Positions 1 through 8,409 of a stretch of DNA of 64,000 bases are shown here, in pieces. Under the pieces are notes generated by a model. The model worked only from the letters and a program-made list of their open reading frames with translations. It had not been told where the DNA came from and made no database searches. The stretch is from Marinomonas sp. SBI8L. Lineage in GTDB: Bacteria; Pseudomonadota; Gammaproteobacteria; Pseudomonadales; Marinomonadaceae. Made by a program: the position numbers and the translations under genes. Positions within the stretch are counted from its first letter, which is position 1; every line of letters begins with the position of its first letter. The stretch covers positions 346,307 to 410,306 of the forward strand of contig NZ_JSEO01000001.1 in assembly GCF_001624705.1 (NCBI RefSeq), given 5' to 3'.

Positions 1-315
1 GTTTTTGGGGGGCTCATGGTGTTTGTTTTAGGCTATCTCACCACGCCAAGTATTAGCGCGAGCACAAGCGAGATTGGCTTTATGTTTCTATCAGCAGCCT
101 TCTTAATGCCAATTGGTTTTGTCATGCTGCAAATAGCCCCAAAGTACATTAGTGCGACCGAAGTCAGCCTCTTTCTATTATTGGAATCTGTCATTGCCCC
201 TATCTGGGTTTGGATAGGGCTTGGTGAACTCCCCAGTACAACTACCTTATTAGGCAGCCTAATAGTGTTGATCGCTTTAATTATTTACAACTTAATGCTG
301 ATTAAAAAGCGTTAA
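1..315 (+). CDS. DMT (EamA) family exporter, C-terminal fragment
   Basis: The reading frame is open from base 1, so this is the 3' end of a gene that begins outside the window. About 104 residues are visible, with three or four hydrophobic helices and a basic tail (LMLIKKR). The segment with the SATEVSLFLLLESV and IWVWIGLGE motifs is typical of the second EamA repeat of drug/metabolite transporters, where helix 9 precedes a short periplasmic loop and helix 10. These proteins export metabolites or amino acids across the inner membrane. The substrate cannot be told from this fragment. The gene is followed by an AT-rich gap with no clear terminator. Confidence 0.7.
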   Translation, partial: VFGGLMVFVLGYLTTPSISASTSEIGFMFLSAAFLMPIGFVMLQIAPKYISATEVSLFLLLESVIAPIWVWIGLGELPSTTTLLGSLIVLIALIIYNLMLIKKR

Positions 316-423
316 GTATTCAACTTTAAAATTTAATTTCGCAGCTATAAAAAACTAAACATCCTGAGTATATTAATAAATATGTAATTTAAAATTAAAC
401 TATCAGAATAAAACATTATTTCC

Positions 424-446
424 GGGCAAGAAATTGCCCAGAAAAC
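424..446 (+). repeat. Small hairpin element, copy 1 (GGGCAA-GAAA-TTGCCC)
   Basis: GGGCAA (424-429) and TTGCCC (434-439) pair perfectly around a GAAA tetraloop and are followed by AGAAAAC. The same TTGCCCAGAAAAC string recurs at 1675 and 8334. This copy lies about 140 bases before the first SUMF1-like gene and belongs to its duplicated upstream region. Its function is unknown. Confidence 0.5.
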
Positions 447-581
447 AGTTATCTAATACTTTTTTGTAAATTTTATAACAAAGCCCCCTTAATACTTCTT
501 CACTCCTACAATCACCTTTATACTTGTCTCATCACCAGAATGAAGACTCGAGAAACAAACAAATTATTCAAGGAAGAAAAA

Positions 582-1601
582 GTGTTAAAGACAAAATTAG
601 CGACATTATCCATTGTATTTCCATTACTAACAGCCTGTGGTGGAAACGCCTTGCAAGTTAAAAGCGAGCACGTATCCGATGAGAAAATTACTGAAATAAT
701 AGCCAATATTGAAAACCTCTACCCTGATGCCGGTAAAGAGCTTAAGCAACACATTTTAGAAGTCGCTGTGAAATCTATCGATGATATGGTTTTTATCGAA
801 GGTGGCAGCTTTATGATGGGCGATTTTTTAGCACCTTGCGATGCTGTTGATTCAGATAAAATGATTTGGACGCTCGAAGCGGCCTGTATTTCAAGCTATA
901 CCTCCTATGACACAGGGGCTATTGATCTACATAAAGTAACCCTATCAAACTACTCTCTTTCCAAATACGAAACTACTTACTTTGAATTCGACGCCTTTAG
1001 GCTTTCTAATGGATTAAAAGTGATTAAGCATGACAAAAGAGTAACTACCCCCCCAGAATCGCTCTCAAGATATTACGATTACCCTACGCCGCTAAAGAAC
1101 TGGCAAGAAGCCAAAGACTATTGTACTTGGGTTGCTAAATTAACAGACTTGCCTTTTGATCTTCCAACAGAAGCACAATGGGAATACGCAGCCCGTAATC
1201 AGGGCAAAAACGTGTATTACGCAACGAACGATGGATCCATAAGGTTTGAAGAAGGCGCTTTAATAGGCCAGGATGGTAGTTATCATGAATATACCCAAGA
1301 TGAGATAAATTATGAGAATGATTATCAAAAAGTAGGATTATTACCACCTAACCCTCTTGGCCTTTATGACATGACGGGAAATACATCTGAAATAGTTAAT
1401 GATTGGTACTCTTCTGATTATTATAAAAACTCACCAGAATATAACCCTCAAGGCCCTAGAGCAGGTAAAATGAAATCGAGGCGTGATTTAAGAGGCGATA
1501 AACGATTTGTTACAACTCGCGGTTCTTTTGGCAGCCAAACTAAACATATGTCTTCATTTGGCTTTCGTTGTGCCCTCCAACAAACAGCAGCTGCTTGGTA
1601 G
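582..1601 (+). CDS. SUMF1-fold lipoprotein, paralogue A
   Basis: A 339-residue protein in the formylglycine-generating-enzyme (SUMF1/FGE-sulfatase) fold family. It opens with a lipoprotein signal peptide whose lipobox LTAC puts the lipidated Cys at residue 19. Gly follows at +2, which predicts outer-membrane sorting. Family motifs include FIEGGSFMMG (about 71-80), LPTEAQWEYAARN, LYDMTGNTSEIVNDWY and the C-terminal GFRCAL. The two active-site cysteines of true FGE, after the RGSF motif, are absent, so Cys-to-formylglycine chemistry is unlikely. I place the start at GTG 582 rather than ATG 540. AGGAAG sits 5 bases upstream, and the paralogue at 1824 starts at the identical GTG in the identical context. 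It converges on the T6SS effector gene, and an immunity role is my inference. Confidence 0.8.
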   Translation: MLKTKLATLSIVFPLLTACGGNALQVKSEHVSDEKITEIIANIENLYPDAGKELKQHILEVAVKSIDDMVFIEGGSFMMGDFLAPCDAVDSDKMIWTLEAACISSYTSYDTGAIDLHKVTLSNYSLSKYETTYFEFDAFRLSNGLKVIKHDKRVTTPPESLSRYYDYPTPLKNWQEAKDYCTWVAKLTDLPFDLPTEAQWEYAARNQGKNVYYATNDGSIRFEEGALIGQDGSYHEYTQDEINYENDYQKVGLLPPNPLGLYDMTGNTSEIVNDWYSSDYYKNSPEYNPQGPRAGKMKSRRDLRGDKRFVTTRGSFGSQTKHMSSFGFRCALQQTAAAW

Positions 1602-1665
1602 TTCTTACATCTATATAAAGTTGAAAACTTAGTTAGTTAATTTGTAACAACTTATCTAAAAATCA

Positions 1666-1687
1666 GGCAATAAATTGCCCAGAAAAC
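1666..1687 (+). repeat. Small hairpin element, copy 2 (GGCAA-TAAA-TTGCC)
   Basis: GGCAA (1666-1670) pairs with TTGCC (1675-1679) around a TAAA loop and is followed by CAGAAAAC, as in copy 1. It sits at the equivalent distance before the second SUMF1-like gene. The stem is kept although the first arm differs from copy 1 (GGGCAAG versus AGGCAAT), which fits a structured RNA or DNA element. Confidence 0.45.
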
Positions 1688-1823
1688 AGCTATTTAAACC
1701 TTTTATGTAAATTTTCTAACAAAACATCTTTAATACTTCTTCATCCCTAAAATCGCCTTTATACTTGCCTCATAGCTAGAGTTAAGCACTCCCGAAACAG
1801 AAAAATGATTCAAGGAAGAAAAA

Positions 1824-2834
1824 GTGTTAAAGACAAAGTTAGCGACATTATCCATTGTATTTCCATTACTAACAGCCTGTGGTGGGAACGCCTTGCAAGT
1901 TAAAAGCGAAAATGTCTCCAATGAGAAAATTGATGAGATAATAGCCAATATTGAAAGTCTCTATCCTGATGCAGATAAAGAGCTCAAACAGCATATTCTA
2001 GAAGTGGCTGTGAAATCTATTGATGATATGGTTTTTATTGAAGGTGGTAGCTTTATGATGGGAGACTTTAAAGCATCTTGTGAGCCTGTCGATATTGATC
2101 ATCTAATTTGGAGTCCTAGTGACGACTGTGTCTATAGTAATGATGCGAGTTATCTGCACAAGGTCACCTTATCAAACTATTCTCTTTCCAAATACGAAAC
2201 GACCTACTTTGAGTTTGATGCTTTTAAAATGGCAAATAATCTTCCTGTACTAAGAGCAGAAGAAAGAATCGAATACCCTGTCATAATTCAAGCAATCATG
2301 AATAAGCCCACTCCAATTAAAAAATGGCAAGAAGCAAAAGACTACTGTACTTGGGTCGCAAAATTAACTGATTTGCCCTTTGATTTACCCACAGAGGCGC
2401 AATGGGAATATGCTGCTCGTAACCGTGGAAAAAATATTTATTATGCAACCAACGATGGTTTTATTCGATATCTAGGTGGCTCTTTAAAATTCAATAACGG
2501 TACTTATAGAGAATATACTAAAGAGGAAGTTAACTACGAAAATGATTACCAAGAAGTAGGTCTTTTGCCTCCTAGTCCTTTAGGTCTATATGATATGACT
2601 GGTAATGCATCTGAAGTAGTTAATGATTGGTATTCTCCAAATTACTATAAAATTTCACCTAAAAATGACCCCCAAGGCCCTAAAATAGGGACCCAAAAAT
2701 CACTCCGTGATTTGATTGGAGACTTTAGATTTGTGACCTCTAGAGGAAGCTTTTCAGATCAACCTGAATATTATGTTTCTTATGGTTTTCGTTGCGCCCT
2801 ACAACAAGCGACCTCCCTTGATAGAAAACCCTAA
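1824..2834 (+). CDS. SUMF1-fold lipoprotein, paralogue B
   Basis: 336 residues, a tandem duplicate of the preceding gene. It starts at GTG with AAGGAAG upstream. The signal peptide and lipobox LTAC (Cys 19, Gly at +2) are the same. Family motifs FIEGGSFMMGDF, LPTEAQWEYAARNRG, LYDMTGNASEVVNDWY and YGFRCAL are all present. As in paralogue A, the RGSF block is followed by SDQPEYYVS instead of the cysteine-containing FGE active site. The N-terminal third is almost unchanged between copies, while the segment after MMGDF (about residues 85-125) and the loop around 215-245 differ most. Such a pattern is common in duplicated recognition proteins. It is most likely a periplasm-facing outer-membrane lipoprotein. 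Its function is not established. Confidence 0.8.
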   Translation: MLKTKLATLSIVFPLLTACGGNALQVKSENVSNEKIDEIIANIESLYPDADKELKQHILEVAVKSIDDMVFIEGGSFMMGDFKASCEPVDIDHLIWSPSDDCVYSNDASYLHKVTLSNYSLSKYETTYFEFDAFKMANNLPVLRAEERIEYPVIIQAIMNKPTPIKKWQEAKDYCTWVAKLTDLPFDLPTEAQWEYAARNRGKNIYYATNDGFIRYLGGSLKFNNGTYREYTKEEVNYENDYQEVGLLPPSPLGLYDMTGNASEVVNDWYSPNYYKISPKNDPQGPKIGTQKSLRDLIGDFRFVTSRGSFSDQPEYYVSYGFRCALQQATSLDRKP

Positions 2835-2844
2835 ATATAATATC

Positions 2845-2874
2845 AGCCCAAGTACAAAACTATATACTTGGGCT
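2845..2874. terminator. Bidirectional terminator between convergent genes
   Basis: AGCCCAAGTA (2845-2854) pairs with TACTTGGGCT (2865-2874), with T/A-rich flanks on both sides. It lies between the convergent ends of SUMF1-like paralogue B and the T6SS effector gene, so it can serve both. Confidence 0.7.
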
Positions 2875-2910
2875 TTAATATAAAGCGTATTAGTCTAAGA
2901 ATATTTACAC

Positions 2911-5391
2911 TTAAACATATAGTTCATCTGTTTGTTTATAATTATGTAGCTTAATAACTTGCTGCTTAATCAATTCACGCTTTTGGATTTGTTGCTTTTT
3001 ATTTATTGAAACAATATTAAAAGCTTTTTTTACAGGTGTTGATTGGCTCGGTAATTTAAAAGAGAGCTCATGAACCCAAGTATTAAAGCTATCTTGCTCT
3101 TCACCATCCAATATAGAGTTAATACGCGCCATATTATCAAATAATGCTTTATCACCTTTTTTTTCCGCATCTTGATTCATTCTTACCAAAACTTCTTCAA
3201 ACTTACGCCAAGTTTTAATACCTGTAGATAGAAGTAGCATGATAGCTCTTTGCTGTTGCTCCTGCTGTCGATAATCATCCATATCAAAACTAATTACGAA
3301 AGTTGTTACTAAGGTATCCAGCATCATAGCAATTGTCTCAGGGGGTAATTGACTCATAGAAATCCCTGAAATAGTTTTTTGATCAAAAATAGACTCACTA
3401 ATTTGCTTAGCTTCTGCAATTTTATAACTCTTTAAAGTCCATCTTTCATTTCTTTTTGCCCATTCGTTTCTTAGTTTATTTTCACCAGCAATTATCACAG
3501 ATGAAAGCACCAACTTTGGTAATGCAAACCCCATATATGCAGCTCGATAAAAATAACCAAAAGCACTTTCACTCACATTATCAAGTTTACGGTTATCTGC
3601 CACTTCGAGTGCCAAAAAGACAACTTTAGCAAGCTCCCATAATTTACCTAATCCTACCTCAACCGCAAAACTGCCAGCCGCTCCAGGACCAAATACCAAA
3701 CGCGCTGAACAAGCAAAACGAAATGAACCACCTTTCAATTGTATTTGAAAATCAACGGATGCCCCAATACCACCCGATAAAGCAACACCTCCACCGACTT
3801 TTGCTAATATCGCAAAATTTGATGAACCTACAGCTTTAGGAGACTGCCACTCAAGTGCACCATATAGCTCACCGCCTACTTGAGCACCTGCAAAAGCATC
3901 TCCCTTTAAACCAACACCACCCTTATCATTTACATCTAATCCAATCTTGGGAGATAGAAGTATACTCGCTCCAGCGTTAGCTCCTACAAAGCACACTAAA
4001 CTGATACCTGCATTCACTCTAAAACAGCCTAGAGGGACTTTAGCAATTTTTTTATTTGCATCTTCGTAATTAATTCCTACGGGGTAACCTTTTTTGTAAG
4101 GCACATAGACTTTTGCTTCAACCTTACCTTCTGCTAAAGCAAAATTGGCTTGAGCACCGATATTCAGGTCAATTTTACCTTCCGTTAAATTGATATCTGT
4201 CTGGGCAGAGGCTTGTGCCGAAAAACGTAATAATTGCGCTTCCGCATTGGCAGCAAAACTCACTGTTCCATCATCATTCTTAATTGATTTTTCTGATTTC
4301 CATTTATCAAAAAAAGCATAATCAAAAAGCTTCCATTCTTTAATCTTTAGCTCAACTTTTGCTATCACTTTTTCTTGATCCGCATCTTTTACGCTGCTCT
4401 TAATATCATCAAGGATAGCTTTACCTATACGTGCTGGATCACGGGATATAAACGCATCCTTTAAAGCAGAAGTTACCGTCCGTTTAGACAAATAGTTTTC
4501 TATTTCGCGGGTAATAAATTCTTGTCTGACATAAACAAAACGATCTCGGCTAACGGTAAGAACTTCTACCACTCCATATCTAGCCACCGCTCTCTGTTTT
4601 AAAGTGATTTCTTTGCCTGCCATTTTTGATTGATCAACAGGTTTATAATCACTTTTTTGATAAGCAGGCTCTTTTTGCAACTGTTTATTCAGTAATGCCA
4701 GCTCACTGTCTATCTGCTCTAACTTTTTACGTTTTAAGGCAATGTCTGATTGCTGAGAGAAAAAAGGATGATACTCATGAATAAGCTCTCTTTGTCTTCC
4801 AAGCTCTTTGATACTTGCTTTAATAAAATCCTGACTTGGTAAGTTCTCATCTTTTGTTGAAGGCACTGTATTTGCTTTAATGGCACCTGCTTGATCAGCT
4901 TTTTTTACCCAAGTTTCTTTCTTTTTAGCATGCTCAATTAAATCTTGTTTTACTGCTGACGCACTGTCTGGTGCATTTGCAACTATGTCACGATAGTCCT
5001 GCATCAAACTATCGACAAAAGCGATTTCTTTTTCAAGTTCTTGGCAAGCTGATTCATCTAGAGGGTAATAGCTCTTATCATCTTGTGTAAGAAAGAGTAC
5101 ATCTTCAAAAGGTGTTACAACACAGGCAGGCTTACCTTCGATACAACCTTCTTCGTTAGCAGGTCTTTTAAGCTCGACAGGCGCTAGAGGCTCCGCTTCC
5201 TCTTCTTCTGTTTCTTCCGGTGTAACTGGCAAAAGAACAATTTGCCCCGGTTTAATTAAGTCAGGATTTAGATGGTACTGAGGGTTAAGCGCTAATAGCT
5301 CAAAATAATCAACATCTTGCTCATACGCAATTGCCATTAACTGATCATCGGGCTGCACAACATATTCACGGGTATAATTCGATTGGCTCAT
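2911..5391 (-). CDS. LysM-domain T6SS cargo effector with Gly/Ala-rich central domain
   Basis: An 826-residue protein, last gene of the vgrG operon and 10 bases after the DUF4123 chaperone gene. Residues 10-55 form a LysM domain (YVVQPDDQLMAIAY, ending IKPGQIVLLPV), which should bind peptidoglycan. Residues about 110-260 are Lys/Glu-rich and helical. Residues about 385-580 are an unusual run of Ala/Gly-rich alternating segments (GANAGASILLS, GLKGDAFAGAQVGGELYGAL, GGGVALSGGIGASVDF) resembling amphipathic beta strands. The C-terminal 240 residues are helical and charged. There is no signal peptide, as expected for T6SS cargo. Position after vgrG and a DUF4123 adaptor is the main evidence for effector status. 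The toxic activity is unknown, and membrane insertion by the Gly/Ala-rich part is my inference. No immunity gene follows on the same strand. Confidence 0.7.
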   Translation of the reverse strand: MSQSNYTREYVVQPDDQLMAIAYEQDVDYFELLALNPQYHLNPDLIKPGQIVLLPVTPEETEEEEAEPLAPVELKRPANEEGCIEGKPACVVTPFEDVLFLTQDDKSYYPLDESACQELEKEIAFVDSLMQDYRDIVANAPDSASAVKQDLIEHAKKKETWVKKADQAGAIKANTVPSTKDENLPSQDFIKASIKELGRQRELIHEYHPFFSQQSDIALKRKKLEQIDSELALLNKQLQKEPAYQKSDYKPVDQSKMAGKEITLKQRAVARYGVVEVLTVSRDRFVYVRQEFITREIENYLSKRTVTSALKDAFISRDPARIGKAILDDIKSSVKDADQEKVIAKVELKIKEWKLFDYAFFDKWKSEKSIKNDDGTVSFAANAEAQLLRFSAQASAQTDINLTEGKIDLNIGAQANFALAEGKVEAKVYVPYKKGYPVGINYEDANKKIAKVPLGCFRVNAGISLVCFVGANAGASILLSPKIGLDVNDKGGVGLKGDAFAGAQVGGELYGALEWQSPKAVGSSNFAILAKVGGGVALSGGIGASVDFQIQLKGGSFRFACSARLVFGPGAAGSFAVEVGLGKLWELAKVVFLALEVADNRKLDNVSESAFGYFYRAAYMGFALPKLVLSSVIIAGENKLRNEWAKRNERWTLKSYKIAEAKQISESIFDQKTISGISMSQLPPETIAMMLDTLVTTFVISFDMDDYRQQEQQQRAIMLLLSTGIKTWRKFEEVLVRMNQDAEKKGDKALFDNMARINSILDGEEQDSFNTWVHELSFKLPSQSTPVKKAFNIVSINKKQQIQKRELIKQQVIKLHNYKQTDELYV

Positions 5392-5401
5392 GTGTTTTGT
5401 T

Positions 5402-6019
5402 TCATCCTTGAAAACGAGCGTCTTGTAACGCTACTTGAAGTCTTTGCATGGTCTCTTTTAATGTTTGCGTCAAAGTGAGATGGTAATCAGTCACCTCATC
5501 TGAAGGATCTTGTTTCAAGCTATGCCATCCATGATGAAACCATTGTATTTCCTCTAAATGCCCCATCCATAAACTACGATCAATTTCACTTAAAGCGCCT
5601 AAAAAAACGGCTAAGTTTCTGGGATCATAAAAGCGTAGAAGTGCCTGATTTGCATCTTCCCCCGAAGAAACAATGAGTTTACTTTGACAATGCTGATATA
5701 GGTCTTCAAAACTAGCCTGAGAGGAGATAAGACAACCTGCTGGCGTTGACGTTAGTACATCATTTAATTGCTCAATAAGGGTACCTTCTGGGTGCAAATT
5801 CATAATAAAAGGCCCTTGATCTGCATTGTCGTTAAACAAGGTATTTTTAAACAAAGGCTGAATTTCAACCTCATGTAAAGTTTGATCTTGGTAAGCCCAC
5901 TCTTTTATTGTTGGCACTAATAAAGAGTCGATAATGGCATAATGGTTTAGCTCATGATTAAAACTGGCTGCCTCTGTTTTTTGCCATGGCATTGACGCTA
6001 GGACTTGTGAATCGGACAT
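5402..6019 (-). CDS. DUF4123-type T6SS effector chaperone (Tap/TEC)
   Basis: 205 residues. Size, acidic character and position between vgrG and a large cargo gene fit the DUF4123 adaptor family, which loads a cognate effector onto the VgrG tip. Visible features include the N-terminal HYAIIDSLLVPTI segment, the central LIEQLNDVLT and GCLISS motifs, and an RFYDPRNLAVFL motif typical of DUF4123. The ATG lies inside the 3' end of vgrG (22-base overlap), implying translational coupling, and the stop is 10 bases before the effector start. It is therefore expected to be specific for the LysM effector and to act in the cytoplasm before secretion. Confidence 0.8.
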   Translation of the reverse strand: MSDSQVLASMPWQKTEAASFNHELNHYAIIDSLLVPTIKEWAYQDQTLHEVEIQPLFKNTLFNDNADQGPFIMNLHPEGTLIEQLNDVLTSTPAGCLISSQASFEDLYQHCQSKLIVSSGEDANQALLRFYDPRNLAVFLGALSEIDRSLWMGHLEEIQWFHHGWHSLKQDPSDEVTDYHLTLTQTLKETMQRLQVALQDARFQG

Positions 6020-8109
6020 GTACCACCCTCACCACAATTACACAGCTCAGTCACTAACGCGCCACTTTGAACTAACTCTGGATACTCAACCTCAACTGCT
6101 TCAAACGCCACTTCTTGTACATTGGCTTCCCCTGCGACAGCAGTACCTTTTTCCAGCGCTATCATGCTTGGGTCGATAACTTCGGCTAGTTCTAAGAACT
6201 TAGGTAACTCGGCTAACTCACCTGCATAAGCAGCACCGCTGCCAGCGCCACCGCCTGAGTTAAGGTTAATGGCCGCACCTGACATGCTGACACCTGCGGC
6301 ATCTATTTTGACGGTACTGCCGCCCGCGCTTAATAACATTTCAGCACCCGCTTCGATAACCACCTTGGTGCCAGCTTTTAGAGTGACATCGGTCCCCGTT
6401 TGGATGGTGTGCTTGTCTGTAATTTTGATATGGAGTGAATCGTCTGTTTGCTGACTATGATCACCCGTGATGGTCTCAGTTTGATCTCCTTCTACTGTTA
6501 GGTTGTCATTGAGCCCAACTTGTTCAAACCTATCATTGCCTATGGTTTGAGTAAGGTCGTTCGCAATCGTTTCCGTTCTATCGTTTTGCACCTTAAGGTT
6601 TAAATCCTTCTGCGCATGTAGGTAGATTTCTTCTTGCTCTGCTTGGTCTTCAAAACTTAATTCGTTAAAGCCTTCCCCTTGGTGGGATTGGGTGCGAATC
6701 ACTGTCTTACTTTTATGCTCAGGCAAAGCATAGGGAGGCTGGTTGTTCGCGTTATAAGTGCGCCCTGTCACAATCGGTTGATCAGGATCTCCTTCTAAGA
6801 AACTAACAATCACTTCATGGCCCACTCTAGGCAAAGTTTGCATGCCATATTGGCCACCAGCCCAACCTTGGGAAACACGCATCCAACAGCTAGAAAACTC
6901 GTCTGCTAACCCTAATCTATCCCAACTAAATTGCACCTTTACTCGGCCAAATTCGTCACAATAGATTTCTTCTCCAGCAGGACCAACGACCGTCGCTATT
7001 TGCGGGCCATCAACACAGGGCTTGCTATTAACATCAGGACGCCATTGGCGAGTTGCGGGAATGACATCAAACTGGTTGTTATAAGTGGTTGCACCCTCTC
7101 CGCCCATTTCCTCTAGTGCTTGAGGCTGATTACCTGTGTGTTCAACACTAACGATTAACCAATCCTGATTACATTCCTCTTGTGGATGCTCAAGTAAGCC
7201 AACTTTATGGCCAGACATTAAGCTAGCAAGGTTACTTTCACCTTTTGCAGTAATGGCTTCTTTTCTTATGGCATCCAGACGGTACTGTGAAAACGCTTTG
7301 CCACTGTCATCTGACTTATAGCGCCCAGGGTAATCATAGTGCTCATAAGTGACTTGTTGAGAGTCAAGGTCTGTTGCAATCGTTTCATGTAAAAAGCTGT
7401 ATTCAGGGCGCTTAAAGCTATAATCTTTAAGCTGAACACTGGACACATCTGTTTCGGTATAACGTTTAAAAGTACGCACATAAGGGTGATCTGCCAAACT
7501 CCCACCTAAGGTATTATAAACAGCTGGCAAGGCTAAACTTGGCGCATTTTGGGTATCGTCACAGAAGACTAAAGTATGTTTCTCTTCTAGGTGACTAAAG
7601 TAATAAGTCAGACCCTCTTCTGCCGCTAAGCGACTGATGAAATCCAAGTCAGTTTCACGGTACTGTACGCAATACTCTCTTTGCTCACACACCCTAGCAG
7701 TGGCAAATGCATAATCTGTGATTCCCATTTCTTCGAGCAAAGAAGCCATAATTTCAGGCGCTGATAGCAGCTGAAAAATACGGCTATAATGTCTCAAGCT
7801 TGACCGTTTAAATGCGGGTACCATTTCGAGACGATAAAAACTGTGATGCAGGCCGGTATCCCCTCTTTCAAAGGTTTGCGCTATACCTTGCCATGATTGA
7901 GTGATTAAACCATTCTGCCAAACTTTTAAGCTAATATTCTTATCTAAAACCTGCTCTGGTGTGATTCTTTCATCACGGCTCGCCAGCGACACATCAAACT
8001 GAAATAAACGCGAAAGGGACTCTTGTCCTTTAAATTGAGTGACGACAAATGCCGTCTCAGGTAGGCCCTCTACCGTGAGGGTAAATTGCAGTCCACTATT
8101 TAGTGCCAT
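5998..8109 (-). CDS. vgrG: Type VI secretion tip protein VgrG
   Basis: Spike protein that sits on the Hcp tube and carries effectors. The N-terminal 340 residues match the gp27-like part (FQFDVSLASRDE, DFISRLAAEEGLTYYF). Near residue 385 comes the gp5 OB-fold (DEFGRVKVQFSWDR, WAGGQYGMQTLPRVGHEVIV, FLEGDPDQPIVTGRTYNANN). The C-terminal needle follows, with a series of T(E)TI/TVK repeats ending LKAGTKVVIEAG. There is no fused enzymatic extension. The last residues form a Cys-rich tail (CNCGEGGTCPIHK), perhaps binding metal or contacting the chaperone-effector pair. I prefer ATG 8109 (703 residues) over the in-frame TTG at 8151 because family members begin close to SGLQFTLTVEG. No other structural T6SS genes are in the window, so this is an orphan vgrG locus. 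Confidence 0.95.
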   Translation of the reverse strand: MALNSGLQFTLTVEGLPETAFVVTQFKGQESLSRLFQFDVSLASRDERITPEQVLDKNISLKVWQNGLITQSWQGIAQTFERGDTGLHHSFYRLEMVPAFKRSSLRHYSRIFQLLSAPEIMASLLEEMGITDYAFATARVCEQREYCVQYRETDLDFISRLAAEEGLTYYFSHLEEKHTLVFCDDTQNAPSLALPAVYNTLGGSLADHPYVRTFKRYTETDVSSVQLKDYSFKRPEYSFLHETIATDLDSQQVTYEHYDYPGRYKSDDSGKAFSQYRLDAIRKEAITAKGESNLASLMSGHKVGLLEHPQEECNQDWLIVSVEHTGNQPQALEEMGGEGATTYNNQFDVIPATRQWRPDVNSKPCVDGPQIATVVGPAGEEIYCDEFGRVKVQFSWDRLGLADEFSSCWMRVSQGWAGGQYGMQTLPRVGHEVIVSFLEGDPDQPIVTGRTYNANNQPPYALPEHKSKTVIRTQSHQGEGFNELSFEDQAEQEEIYLHAQKDLNLKVQNDRTETIANDLTQTIGNDRFEQVGLNDNLTVEGDQTETITGDHSQQTDDSLHIKITDKHTIQTGTDVTLKAGTKVVIEAGAEMLLSAGGSTVKIDAAGVSMSGAAINLNSGGGAGSGAAYAGELAELPKFLELAEVIDPSMIALEKGTAVAGEANVQEVAFEAVEVEYPELVQSGALVTELCNCGEGGTCPIHKS

Positions 8110-8330
8110 GGGGTAATGTCCATATAAATCAAAAAAGTAAAAAGCGCCCAATCCATACGCCTATCAAAAGTTGCTCATATACTTTCATCATTGAGTTGAC
8201 CCCACAATGAGAGTAAAAGCAGCCACTAGATGAGCAAAATTTATACCAAGGAAGAATAAAGCAGGAATCAGCGCTAATTAAGCTTCAAAGGCCCTACTTC
8301 TAGGCAAGTTGTTGCTAATTTTCGAGTAAA

Positions 8331-8346
8331 TAATTGCCCAGAAAAC
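8331..8346 (+). repeat. Partial copy 3 of the TTGCCCAGAAAAC element
   Basis: TAATTGCCCAGAAAAC repeats the 3' half of the element at 424 and 1666, in the same orientation. The pairing 5' arm is missing or displaced (GGCAAG at 8303). It directly abuts the btuR terminator hairpin. The three copies bracket the vgrG/SUMF1 island. Confidence 0.35.
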
Positions 8347-8350
8347 AAAA

Positions 8351-8380
8351 AAGCCGATAACGAGTTTTCGTTATCAGCTT
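8351..8380 (-). terminator. Terminator of btuR
   Basis: AAGCCGATAACGA (8351-8363) pairs with TCGTTATCAGCTT (8368-8380) around a GTTT loop. On the minus strand it follows the btuR stop by about 30 bases and ends in a U-rich run. It separates btuR from the T6SS operon. The remaining gap between 8152 and 8330 shows nothing else I can name. Confidence 0.75.
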
Positions 8381-8409
8381 TTAAAAAAAACTTAAAAATC
8401 AATTCAGGC

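Larger units (their letters stand above)
424..2834 (+). repeat. Tandem gene duplication including upstream region
   Basis: The two SUMF1-like genes (582-1601 and 1824-2834) are clear duplicates. They share near-identical signal peptides and about 90 nearly identical N-terminal residues, then diverge in the middle. The similarity extends upstream through the ribosome binding site (AAGGAAGAAAAAGTG in both) to the hairpin element, about 150 bases. The unit repeated is therefore roughly 1.2 kb of promoter plus gene. Confidence 0.8.

Noticed and set aside
582-2834. Calling the SUMF1-like proteins formylglycine-generating enzymes or sulfatase modifiers
   Set aside because: The catalytic cysteines are missing and no sulfatase is nearby, so the catalytic label is not supported.
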